NCBI GenBank assembly: GCA_012842765.1
Contig: DUWJ01000350.1
Span: forward strand, 1 to 11,867
Length of the DNA: 11,867 nucleotides
Reading direction: 5' to 3'
From: Bacillota bacterium
GTDB taxonomy: Bacteria > Bacillota > DTU025
The notes under the pieces: model-generated
Told to the model about the DNA's origin: nothing
The model's database searches: none
The model's input: only the letters and a program-made list of their open reading frames with translations
Made by a program: the position numbers and the translations under genes
Part shown: positions 5,959 to 11,867 of the stretch, one piece after another
Layout: each line of letters opens with the position of its first letter
How positions within the stretch are numbered: position 1 is the stretch's first letter

Positions 5959-7032
5959 GTGGTTGTGCTCGTTGCGGTCATTGTGTTTTCCACGGGGTTT
6001 CTTGCAGCCGCCAGGTTGTTGACGCCTGTAGCAGGCACGGCAGCATGGATATCGGTCCTGCTCGGCGGCGTAATAGGGTTGGTAATTGCATGGCTGGTGG
6101 GATCGGTCTCATCGGCCTTTCCTGAACAGAATCTGGTAAAGATCGCAGAAGACATATTCGGCAAACCATTCGGCAAGGTAATCGGCCTCACCTTCGCACT
6201 CTATTGCACTGTCGTGGTCGTGCTTGGTACACGGGAATTCGTGCTCGCTATATCTATCTCGTTTCTGGAAAGAACGCCATTCTACGTAACTACCGCTGTC
6301 TTCTTTATCCTGGCGAGCTACGCTGCCTACCTCGGCATCGAGGCGATAGCCCGCGTCTGTTTCATCTTCTTCGGAGTGGTTATCATATCCATCGCCATTT
6401 TGGGGGTTTTCGCTATTCCTGTGTTGGTTCCGGGGCGTCTCTTGCCGTTGGCGGGCAGGGGCGTGATTCCGATCATGAGGGCAGCCTTGCTTACGGCCTC
6501 CTATACAGGCGAGGCCATCGTATCGCTCGCATTTCTCAGGCATTTGAAGGACAAACGTCATGTATCCAGGGCAGTGGGAACGGGTGTGGCAATAGGGACG
6601 GCCATAATGGCAATGACAGTGGCATACGGCATTATGATGCTGGGCACAGGGGGGATATCACGCGTCACTTACCCCGCGGTAGAGACCGCTCGAATGGTTG
6701 GAGCAGGGGAGTTTCTGGAAAGAGGAGAGATTCTCTTCCTGGCGCTCTGGTTTTCCGTTGCCATCCTGAAGCTGGCTTCAGTATTCTATGCAGCCATAAC
6801 GGCCATTGCAGACCTGCTCAACCTGGACAACTACAGGCGATTGATCCTTCCATTCGGAATTATATCGATGGTGCTGAGCTCTATCCCTGCAAATGTAGCT
6901 CAGTCATTTGCAGCAGTTGAGTATTTCTTGAAGTACACTGTCTGGTATGCCATTGCGCTTCCCGCCTTGCTGCTGATCGGTGCTCGCGTGTTGCGACACG
7001 AGAAGGGTGGTACACCAGATGACAGCAGATAA
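5959..7032 (+). CDS. gerKB: Spore germination receptor B subunit (GerB/GerKB, amino-acid permease-like); true start probably upstream
   Basis: An integral membrane protein of the spore-germination permease family (APC superfamily), thought to bind the germinant and, with A and C subunits, act in the spore inner membrane. About ten membrane segments are visible, with family-like stretches such as the late L-D-N-Y-R-R-L-I-L-P-F-G segment. GTG 5959 is the only canonical start near the 5' end, but it gives 357 aa and begins inside the first membrane helix with no ribosome binding site at proper distance (AAAGGATGAG is 15 bases away). The frame is open back to 5899, and upstream codons encode K-D-E-I-Y-Y-T-Q, matching the usual GerB N terminus just before helix 1. 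An ATA at 5920 has GAGAGGTG (5904-5911) exactly 8 bases upstream and would give 370 aa, the family length. Alternatively one extra base near 5913-5922 hides an ATG start. Its 3' end overlaps gerKC by 14 bases. Confidence 0.88.
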   Translation: MVVLVAVIVFSTGFLAAARLLTPVAGTAAWISVLLGGVIGLVIAWLVGSVSSAFPEQNLVKIAEDIFGKPFGKVIGLTFALYCTVVVVLGTREFVLAISISFLERTPFYVTTAVFFILASYAAYLGIEAIARVCFIFFGVVIISIAILGVFAIPVLVPGRLLPLAGRGVIPIMRAALLTASYTGEAIVSLAFLRHLKDKRHVSRAVGTGVAIGTAIMAMTVAYGIMMLGTGGISRVTYPAVETARMVGAGEFLERGEILFLALWFSVAILKLASVFYAAITAIADLLNLDNYRRLILPFGIISMVLSSIPANVAQSFAAVEYFLKYTVWYAIALPALLLIGARVLRHEKGGTPDDSR

Positions 7033-8359
7033 CATGGATTATGTCGATGTTTCGAGCGACCACGGCTCGCATCCATTGGGCAGACGTCTCACAGTCGCAG
7101 CATGCGTGCTCTGCGTCGTCATTCTGGTTTTCGCTCTTGGCGGTTGTTGGGATGCGCGCGATATCGACCATATTGGGTTCATCATGGGAATGGGAGTGGA
7201 CGAGTCGGATGACGGCAAAATCGTTGTCTGGGTCCAGATGGCTCTTCCGTCCTCGGGTCCGGAGGGAGCGGCCAATACCCCTGCTTGGCTTGGCTCTGCT
7301 GCCGGAAACACAATGATGGACGCCATGTCTGCGTTGAGAATGAAATCGGCAAAGACGCTGTTTCGCGGTCATGTAAAGGTGCTGGTTATTGGGGAGAAGA
7401 TCGCAAGGAAGGGCTTGACGCCTATCCTGGATTATCTGGCCAGGGACTCCCAGTTTCGCTATAACTCGTGGGTATTGGTGACATCTGACCCTGTCGGAAA
7501 GATATTCGAAGTCGAGGCAGACCAGGAGAACATGGCTTCATCTTACATCAACCTGATGATGCGTCATGCAACTCTTTCGTCGGTCGCTCCGCAATCGAGG
7601 TTCAGAGATTTGTTGAGCACGGCTGCGGAACCGGGAGATCAGCCTGTTCTTGCCAGAGTCAGTCTGGTGAAAAGTGAACCTGAGGAGGAAGAGGGTGAGC
7701 AGGACGAGGCGCAGCAGGGTGTTTGGGGACAGCGGACTGGAAATGAAGGCGGAAAGGGTAAAAAGGGAGATGTTGAAACCAAAAGCGACATCGAGATAAG
7801 CGGGAGCGCTGCCCTCCATGGGGACTTGGTCGTGGGTTGGCTTGATCCCGTGCAGACTGCCATGGTTCTCATGGCTAGAAACAGACTGAAGGAATATTCA
7901 TTTCTACATATGGTGCCAGGAACGGAAGGAGACACTGTCGGCGTGAAGGTATTGCATTCTCGGGCCACGATAGAGCTTCCGCCGAGACATAAGATGACCA
8001 GGACGGGCTTGCGGGGGGCGGAAGTCCGGATACGGGTAACAGGTTGTGTATACATAGAAGAAGTGATGTCCGAGGAGCAGTTTGTTTCGATAGAGGCGGA
8101 TCGGAACTTGAGTCGTGGCGTTTCAGATCAGATTGAGGCGGAAATGGAATCATTGATAGAGATTGCGCAGAATCGGCTTGGGACGGACATTTTTGGAATT
8201 GGGGAAGCAGTGAGGAGGTGCATTTCCAGCGATGTGTGGGAAGACGAAATCGCGCCGATCTGGCGCGACATATTCAAGGAAATCAAGATAATTCCCGAGG
8301 TAAGCCTGAAAGTGGAAAGGCAAGGCACAACGATGACTTCACCCCGACCGCAAGCGTAA
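7019..8359 (+). CDS. gerKC: Spore germination receptor C subunit, lipoprotein (Ger(x)C/GerKC family)
   Basis: A 446-aa lipoprotein subunit of the germinant receptor, anchored on the outer face of the spore inner membrane. A hydrophobic segment (residues 24-40) ends in the lipobox L-G-G-C with Cys43, followed by W-D-A-R-D-I, the W-D-x-R-E-I-like hallmark of this family. The C-terminal Ger(x)C domain runs from about residue 260 to the end and includes G-T-D-I-F-G-I-G-E-A and the W-R-D-I-F motif. ATG 7019 is chosen because AGGGTGG (7004-7010) lies 8 bases upstream; the in-frame ATG at 7034 has no such site. The start overlaps the end of gerKB by 14 bases, implying translational coupling. Unusual is an acidic then Gly/Lys-rich low-complexity stretch (about residues 218-260) between the N-terminal and C-terminal domains. 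Confidence 0.95.
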   Translation: MTADNMDYVDVSSDHGSHPLGRRLTVAACVLCVVILVFALGGCWDARDIDHIGFIMGMGVDESDDGKIVVWVQMALPSSGPEGAANTPAWLGSAAGNTMMDAMSALRMKSAKTLFRGHVKVLVIGEKIARKGLTPILDYLARDSQFRYNSWVLVTSDPVGKIFEVEADQENMASSYINLMMRHATLSSVAPQSRFRDLLSTAAEPGDQPVLARVSLVKSEPEEEEGEQDEAQQGVWGQRTGNEGGKGKKGDVETKSDIEISGSAALHGDLVVGWLDPVQTAMVLMARNRLKEYSFLHMVPGTEGDTVGVKVLHSRATIELPPRHKMTRTGLRGAEVRIRVTGCVYIEEVMSEEQFVSIEADRNLSRGVSDQIEAEMESLIEIAQNRLGTDIFGIGEAVRRCISSDVWEDEIAPIWRDIFKEIKIIPEVSLKVERQGTTMTSPRPQA

Positions 8360-8411
8360 TGGCTTGATCGAGATCGGCGAGGCTTCTTCTGTTTCAAGGA
8401 GAACTGGCTAA

Positions 8412-8420
8412 TGGTATAAT
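8412..8420 (+). promoter_or_regulatory. Extended -10 promoter for yqeY
   Basis: TGGTATAAT contains a perfect -10 box (8415-8420) with the TGn extension. The -35 region at a 17-base spacing is TTTCAA (8392-8397), only a partial match, as is usual for extended -10 promoters. Transcription would start near 8427, about 28 bases before the preferred yqeY start codon, which supports that start over the more upstream ATGs at 8425, 8431 and 8443. Confidence 0.65.
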
Positions 8421-8454
8421 CAAGATGTCGATGCATTTTGGGATGGTGATTGGA

Positions 8455-8916
8455 ATGTCGATTGCAGTGCGATTGAGGGACGATCTTAAGATCGCGATGA
8501 AATCCAAAGATGAACTGAAAAAATCCGTGATACGGTTGGCCTTGGCCGGGTTGAAAAATGCAGAGCTTGAGAAAGGCGCGCCGTTGTCTGAGTCTGAAGA
8601 AGTCGATGTAATGGCGAGGCAGGCGAAGATGAGGCGCGAGTCGATAGAAGAGTATGAAAAGGCGGGCAGGTTCGATGCTGCAGACGTGGAACGAAAAGAA
8701 ATGGAAATAATCATGTCGTACCTTCCGCGACAACTATCAGAGGATGAGCTGAGGCAGATCATCTCGGAAACGATCGCTCAGACCGGCGCAGAGGAACCGC
8801 GGGATATCGGAAAAGTCATGGGCGCAGTCATGCCTAAACTGAGAGGGCGTGCTGACGGGAAGCTGGTAAACAGTATGGTCAGAGAGATGCTTGACGCCCA
8901 AGGCGGCGAGGAATAG
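8455..8916 (+). CDS. yqeY: GatB/YqeY domain protein
   Basis: A 153-aa cytoplasmic, highly charged helical protein. The YqeY family shares its fold with the tRNA-binding tail domain of GatB, the amidotransferase subunit; its exact role is not established, though a link with tRNA or translation is suspected. Recognisable are the N-terminal L-R-D-D-L-K-I-A-M-K-S-K-D-E-L-K-K-S-V-I-R segment, the central E-K-A-G-R-F-D motif, the Y-L-P-R-Q-L-S-E-D-E-L segment and the G-K-V-M-G-A-V-M-P-K-L-R-G-R-A-D-G motif. ATG 8455 gives the standard family start and length (about 148) and has GGTGAT (8445-8450), complementary to the 16S rRNA tail, upstream. It has its own extended -10 promoter, so it is not dependent on the ger operon before it. 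nfeD follows 114 bases later. Confidence 0.95.
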   Translation: MSIAVRLRDDLKIAMKSKDELKKSVIRLALAGLKNAELEKGAPLSESEEVDVMARQAKMRRESIEEYEKAGRFDAADVERKEMEIIMSYLPRQLSEDELRQIISETIAQTGAEEPRDIGKVMGAVMPKLRGRADGKLVNSMVREMLDAQGGEE

Positions 8917-9030
8917 CTTCATGCAGACCCGCGCCTGAGCCGCGAGGGCGACTGCGCTGTTGCCCGGCTTTTGACGCTGCTTGGGATCGGCATTATTCCA
9001 TTTGACATAAGAGAGGGGAGGGACTCCTGC

Positions 9031-10362
9031 TTGAGAGCGAAAAGAGGCGTAATAGGGGTTTTCGTTCTTGTGCTGATTGTCGTGGGGTTACTGGTCCCTG
9101 CTGGCAAGTGCGCCGCAGCTCCTAAAGTATATATCGTTCCACTTCAGGGGCAGATCGAGCACGGATTGGCGTCCTTCATAGCGCGAGGGCTACGAGAAGC
9201 TTCCGATGCGGGAGCGGATGTCGTGATAATCGACATTGACACGCCTGGCGGTTATGTTGATTCCGCGCTTAAGATGCGCGATGCCATCATCTCTTCTGAG
9301 GTTAGGACTATAGCGTATGTCGATTCGCGCGCGTGGTCTGCAGGCGCTCTCATCGCGATTGCCTGTGATGATATTGCCATGAAAATGGGGAGTTCGATGG
9401 GCGCTGCTGAGACCAGACCCAAAGAGGAAAAGTACATCTCTGCGGTGCGGGCGGAATTTGAGGCAACAGCGGAGCTTCGGGGCAGGGATCCGGCTGTAGC
9501 CGGGGCGATGGTAGATGCGGACGTCGAGATTCCCGGCGTGATCGAGCGCGGTAAGATACTTACCCTCACAGCCACTGCTGCGGAGAATCTTGGCTTTATC
9601 GAATACAAAGTGAAGGACCTAGATGATCTTCTCGGACTATTGGGCCTGTCTGGCGCTGAGATCGTCGATGTGAAGCAGACTTCAGCGGAATGGTTCGCCA
9701 GGCTTCTCACGAATCAGGTTGCTGCAGAGGTCCTTCTCACGCTGGGCCTTGTAGGTCTGGCTGTAGAGCTGGTGACGCCGGGGTTCGGGATTCCGGGAAC
9801 CATAGGAATCGTCTCCATCGGCCTTTTCTTCGGGGGCAGGATAATGGCGGGCCTTGCCGGATGGGAAGTCATTGTTCTGTTTCTGGTCGGCCTGACCTTG
9901 CTTCTCCTTGAGGCGTTTGTAATACCAGGGTTTGGCGTGGCCGGCATTCTCGGCATTGTAAGCGTGATTGCCAGCTTTGTACTTAGCTACCCATCCCCTG
10001 GCGAAGGCGCTGCAGCTCTAGGGATAGCGATAGGCATAGCCATAGCCGTTGTGGCGTTGGTGATATTCTTGCTCTCCCGTGGAGGAAGAAAGGGTCGTGC
10101 GCCGGCGAAATTGGTCCTTGATCACACTGAAACGCCGGAGGAAGGATACTTAGCCGTGGAGACGTACGAATCGCTTTACGGCGCTGAGGGCATAGTTGTT
10201 ACCCCGCTCAAACCTGTAGGTATAGTGGATTTCGACGGTCGCAGGGTTGAGGCCATATCCGAAGGCCCCTTCGTTATGGGAGGAGCCCGCGTCCGGGTGA
10301 TTCGCATAGAAGGCAACAAGGTATTCGTGAGGCCTATTACCCAAATGGATCAGGAGGATTGA
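9031..10362 (+). CDS. nfeD: NfeD family membrane-bound serine protease, long form (YqeZ-like)
   Basis: A 443-aa long-form NfeD protein. After a Sec signal peptide (basic residues 2-5, hydrophobic 7-22, cleavage near A-A-A at 28-30) comes a ClpP/SppA-like serine protease domain (about 31-220) with D-T-P-G-G at 70-74, the nucleophile Ser103 in S-A-G-A, and Lys134 as the likely general base. Several membrane helices follow (about 225-345), then a C-terminal NfeD OB-fold domain (about 375-443) containing [14 protein letters not shown]. The family pairs with flotillin and is thought to process or organise membrane-microdomain proteins. TTG 9031 is preferred over the in-frame TTG at 8971: GGGGAGGG (9015-9022) is 8 bases upstream and the signal peptide then starts at residue 1. 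Boxes resembling TTGACG (8971-8976) and TATTCC (8994-8999) upstream are weak promoter candidates. floA starts four bases after the stop. Confidence 0.93.
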   Translation: MRAKRGVIGVFVLVLIVVGLLVPAGKCAAAPKVYIVPLQGQIEHGLASFIARGLREASDAGADVVIIDIDTPGGYVDSALKMRDAIISSEVRTIAYVDSRAWSAGALIAIACDDIAMKMGSSMGAAETRPKEEKYISAVRAEFEATAELRGRDPAVAGAMVDADVEIPGVIERGKILTLTATAAENLGFIEYKVKDLDDLLGLLGLSGAEIVDVKQTSAEWFARLLTNQVAAEVLLTLGLVGLAVELVTPGFGIPGTIGIVSIGLFFGGRIMAGLAGWEVIVLFLVGLTLLLLEAFVIPGFGVAGILGIVSVIASFVLSYPSPGEGAAALGIAIGIAIAVVALVIFLLSRGGRKGRAPAKLVLDHTETPEEGYLAVETYESLYGAEGIVVTPLKPVGIVDFDGRRVEAISEGPFVMGGARVRVIRIEGNKVFVRPITQMDQED

Positions 10363-10366
10363 TTGC

Positions 10367-11368
10367 ATGGCTATAGGCTGGATAATTTTGATTGTTGTCC
10401 TCGTTCTTCTGCTGGTGCTGCTCAACTTCATTCCCGTGGGGCTTTGGATTTCGGCATGGGCAGCAGGAGTAAACGTGGGGCTTCTCACTCTCGTCGGAAT
10501 GAGACTGCGTCGCGTTCCGCCGGTCAGGATCGTGTTGCCAATGGTCAAGGCAGCAAAGGGTGGCATTCCGGTGACCGTCGACAAGCTTGAAGCGCATTAC
10601 CTTGCCGGCGGAAACGTGGATCGTGTTGTCGATGCTCTGATCGCGGCGCAAAGGGCCGATATAAACCTGACCTTCGAAAGGGCGGCGGCCATAGACCTTG
10701 CAGGCCGCAACGTGCTTGAAGCGGTGCAGATGAGCGTGAACCCGAAGGTGATCGAGACCCCGGTGATTGCCGCAGTTGCAAAGGATGGAATTGAGCTCAA
10801 GGCCAAGGCTCGGGTGACGGTGCGAGCGAACATCGACAGACTCGTGGGCGGCGCCGGCGAGGCGACTATCATCGCCAGGGTTGGCGAGGGGATAGTCACG
10901 ACTGTGGGCTCTGCAGAGAGTCACAAGGAAGTGCTGGAGAATCCAGACCAGATCTCCAGAACGGTGCTGAACAAGGGTTTGGATGACGGAACGGCTTTTG
11001 AGATTCTTTCGATCGACATTGCCGATGTGGATGTGGGAAGGAATATCGGGGCTCGGCTCCAGATGGACCAGGCGGAGGCCGACAAGAACATCGCTCAAGC
11101 CAAGGCCGCGGAGCGCAGGTTTGCAGCTCTCGCCCTCGAGCAGGAGAACAAGGCCAAGGTTCAGGAGATGAGGGCGATGGTTGTGGAGGCAGAGGCGGAG
11201 GTGCCGCGGGCACTTGCCGACGCATTGCGCTCAGGTAATCTTGGAGTGATGGACTACTACAACCTGCTCAATCTCAAGGCCGACACCCAGATGCGGGATT
11301 CAATCTCGAAAGTGACTGGTGCTCCAGGTTCTTCTGAGGGCTCTGGTTCGGATGCTGGCTTGAAGTAG
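10367..11368 (+). CDS. floA: Flotillin-like protein FloA
   Basis: A 333-aa flotillin of the FloA/YqfA family (331 aa in B. subtilis), which organises functional membrane microdomains and affects membrane fluidity, secretion and signalling. The N terminus is a hydrophobic hairpin (about residues 4-24 and 27-45) followed by M-R-L-R-R-V-P-P. The SPFH/PHB domain spans about residues 50-220. A charged Ala/Glu/Lys-rich coiled coil (about 227-275) has the typical [16 protein letters not shown]. The end carries N-L-G-V-M-D-Y-Y-N, a family signature. ATG 10367 follows a perfect AGGAGG (10352-10357) at 9 bases. The ribosome binding site lies inside the end of nfeD, so the two are clearly co-transcribed and probably translationally coupled. 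Confidence 0.97.
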   Translation: MAIGWIILIVVLVLLLVLLNFIPVGLWISAWAAGVNVGLLTLVGMRLRRVPPVRIVLPMVKAAKGGIPVTVDKLEAHYLAGGNVDRVVDALIAAQRADINLTFERAAAIDLAGRNVLEAVQMSVNPKVIETPVIAAVAKDGIELKAKARVTVRANIDRLVGGAGEATIIARVGEGIVTTVGSAESHKEVLENPDQISRTVLNKGLDDGTAFEILSIDIADVDVGRNIGARLQMDQAEADKNIAQAKAAERRFAALALEQENKAKVQEMRAMVVEAEAEVPRALADALRSGNLGVMDYYNLLNLKADTQMRDSISKVTGAPGSSEGSGSDAGLK

Positions 11369-11468
11369 TGCTGCCTGATGCGTACGGCAAGGTCCGGGCG
11401 ATACGGCAGCGTGAAAGCATCCTTTGTTTGGCTGTGCGCCGCGGAGCGGGGATGGAGGTGTTGGCCGT
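11369..11468 (+). other. Gap after floA with short repeats; no clear terminator
   Basis: The 100 bases between floA and the next gene hold the direct repeat TACGGCA (11383-11389 and 11402-11408) and complementary GCTGCC (11370-11375) and GGCAGC (11405-11410), which could form a weak stem-loop. There is no T tract after it, so transcription probably continues into the next gene. Confidence 0.3.
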
Positions 11469-11867
11469 ATGGATATGAGCGACCTGGCAGCGCTGGTTGT
11501 ATGGATAGTGGTTATCTTCTCTTACGTGCTGCGGATTGTCGCTAGAGGGTTCAAGCAGGCGGAGGAGGAAGCTCTCAAGAAGGCTCGACATCTTGAAGCT
11601 TCCAGGGATGCTCAGGCTGAGGGCCGCATGGAGCCGTCGGCGCCTGCTGATGGATTTGCGGGATCTCCTGAAGTCCCATCGACTCTGCAGTCGTATGAAC
11701 TGGAATCTGTGGAAGCGGAAGAAGATTACGATGCGTGGCCGCTGCCGAAAACGAGACGTTCATTGGCGCAGGAGGCTGCCGAAGAACGGGCTTATGAACG
11801 AGAAGTGGAGATGGCTGAGCCCATCGTGACGGGTTCTCTGGGAGAGGCGGGGGACGATGCTTCGGAG
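11469..11867 (+). CDS. Single-pass membrane protein of unknown function, 3' end outside the window
   Basis: An open frame runs from ATG 11469 to the last base (133 codons, no stop). TGGAGGTG (11453-11460) lies 8 bases upstream, an excellent ribosome binding site. The visible part has one membrane helix (about residues 7-23, with L-A-A-L-V-V-W-I-V-V-I), a basic/helical juxtamembrane stretch rich in Lys, Glu and Ala, and then a long acidic, Glu/Ala/Ser/Pro-rich tail that looks disordered. I do not recognise a family. The topology (short N terminus outside, charged tail in the cytoplasm) is inferred from the positive residues after the helix. In B. subtilis the gene after floA (yqfA) is the small yqfB; whether this one is related cannot be judged by eye. 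Its conserved-locus position suggests a role near FloA/NfeD, but that is only guilt by association. Confidence 0.7.
   Translation, partial: MDMSDLAALVVWIVVIFSYVLRIVARGFKQAEEEALKKARHLEASRDAQAEGRMEPSAPADGFAGSPEVPSTLQSYELESVEAEEDYDAWPLPKTRRSLAQEAAEERAYEREVEMAEPIVTGSLGEAGDDASE

Noticed and set aside
6204..6920. 238-codon + strand frame inside gerKB
   Set aside because: It lies wholly within the recognised gerKB permease in another frame and its Gly/Arg/His-rich product has no family features.
9002..9007. Perfect TTGACA upstream of nfeD
   Set aside because: No acceptable -10 box lies 16-18 bases downstream (the region is the G-rich ribosome binding site and start), so it is not called as a promoter. 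The same applies to TTGACA at 3598-3603 and at the gerKA start.
1..11867. CRISPR array, transposon, toxin-antitoxin, phage or other defence system
   Set aside because: No regularly spaced repeats, transposase or integrase genes, or recognisable defence proteins were seen on either strand.

Overview
The window (about 11.9 kb, every recognised gene on the + strand) looks like a chromosomal segment of an endospore-forming, Gram-positive-type bacterium (Bacillota, probably a Clostridia-like lineage; genus not resolvable by eye). Two things point there: a complete GerA-family spore germinant receptor operon, and the conserved Bacillota neighbourhood mtaB – HIT – rpsU – yqeY – nfeD – floA. Base composition is roughly balanced to slightly GC-rich. 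Non-ATG starts are common: GTG for mtaB, TTG for gerKA and nfeD, and an uncertain GTG or ATA for gerKB.

Layout. 1-1017: two small unrecognised proteins, the second a lipoprotein, separated by a strong terminator-like hairpin. 1018-3116: queT (ECF-transporter S component for a queuosine precursor) and mtaB (tRNA t6A37 methylthiotransferase), two genes connected with modification of the tRNA anticodon loop; the queT leader carries two perfect inverted repeats. 3179-3523: a HIT-family nucleotide hydrolase. 3568-4000: a near-consensus sigma-A promoter, a structured leader, rpsU (ribosomal protein S21) and a clear Rho-independent terminator, forming a self-contained unit. 4081-8359: gerKA-gerKB-gerKC, the A, B and C subunits of a germinant receptor. 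It sits between rpsU and yqeY, which are adjacent in Bacillus subtilis. 8412-8916: an extended -10 promoter and yqeY. 9031-11368: nfeD (membrane serine protease/NfeD) and floA (flotillin), four bases apart, the standard membrane-microdomain pair. 11469-end: a single-pass membrane protein of unknown function cut by the window edge.

How it works together. The backbone is housekeeping: tRNA modification and translation (queT, mtaB, rpsU, perhaps yqeY) followed by membrane organisation (nfeD-floA). The ger operon is the one accessory, developmental module, bounded by the rpsU terminator upstream and a fresh promoter for yqeY downstream. I found no CRISPR array, transposon, rRNA or tRNA, and nothing I could honestly call a new system. 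The most notable oddities are the 5' end of gerKB (no canonical start codon where homology and the ribosome binding site demand one), the position of the ger operon, and candidate structured RNAs flanking rpsU.
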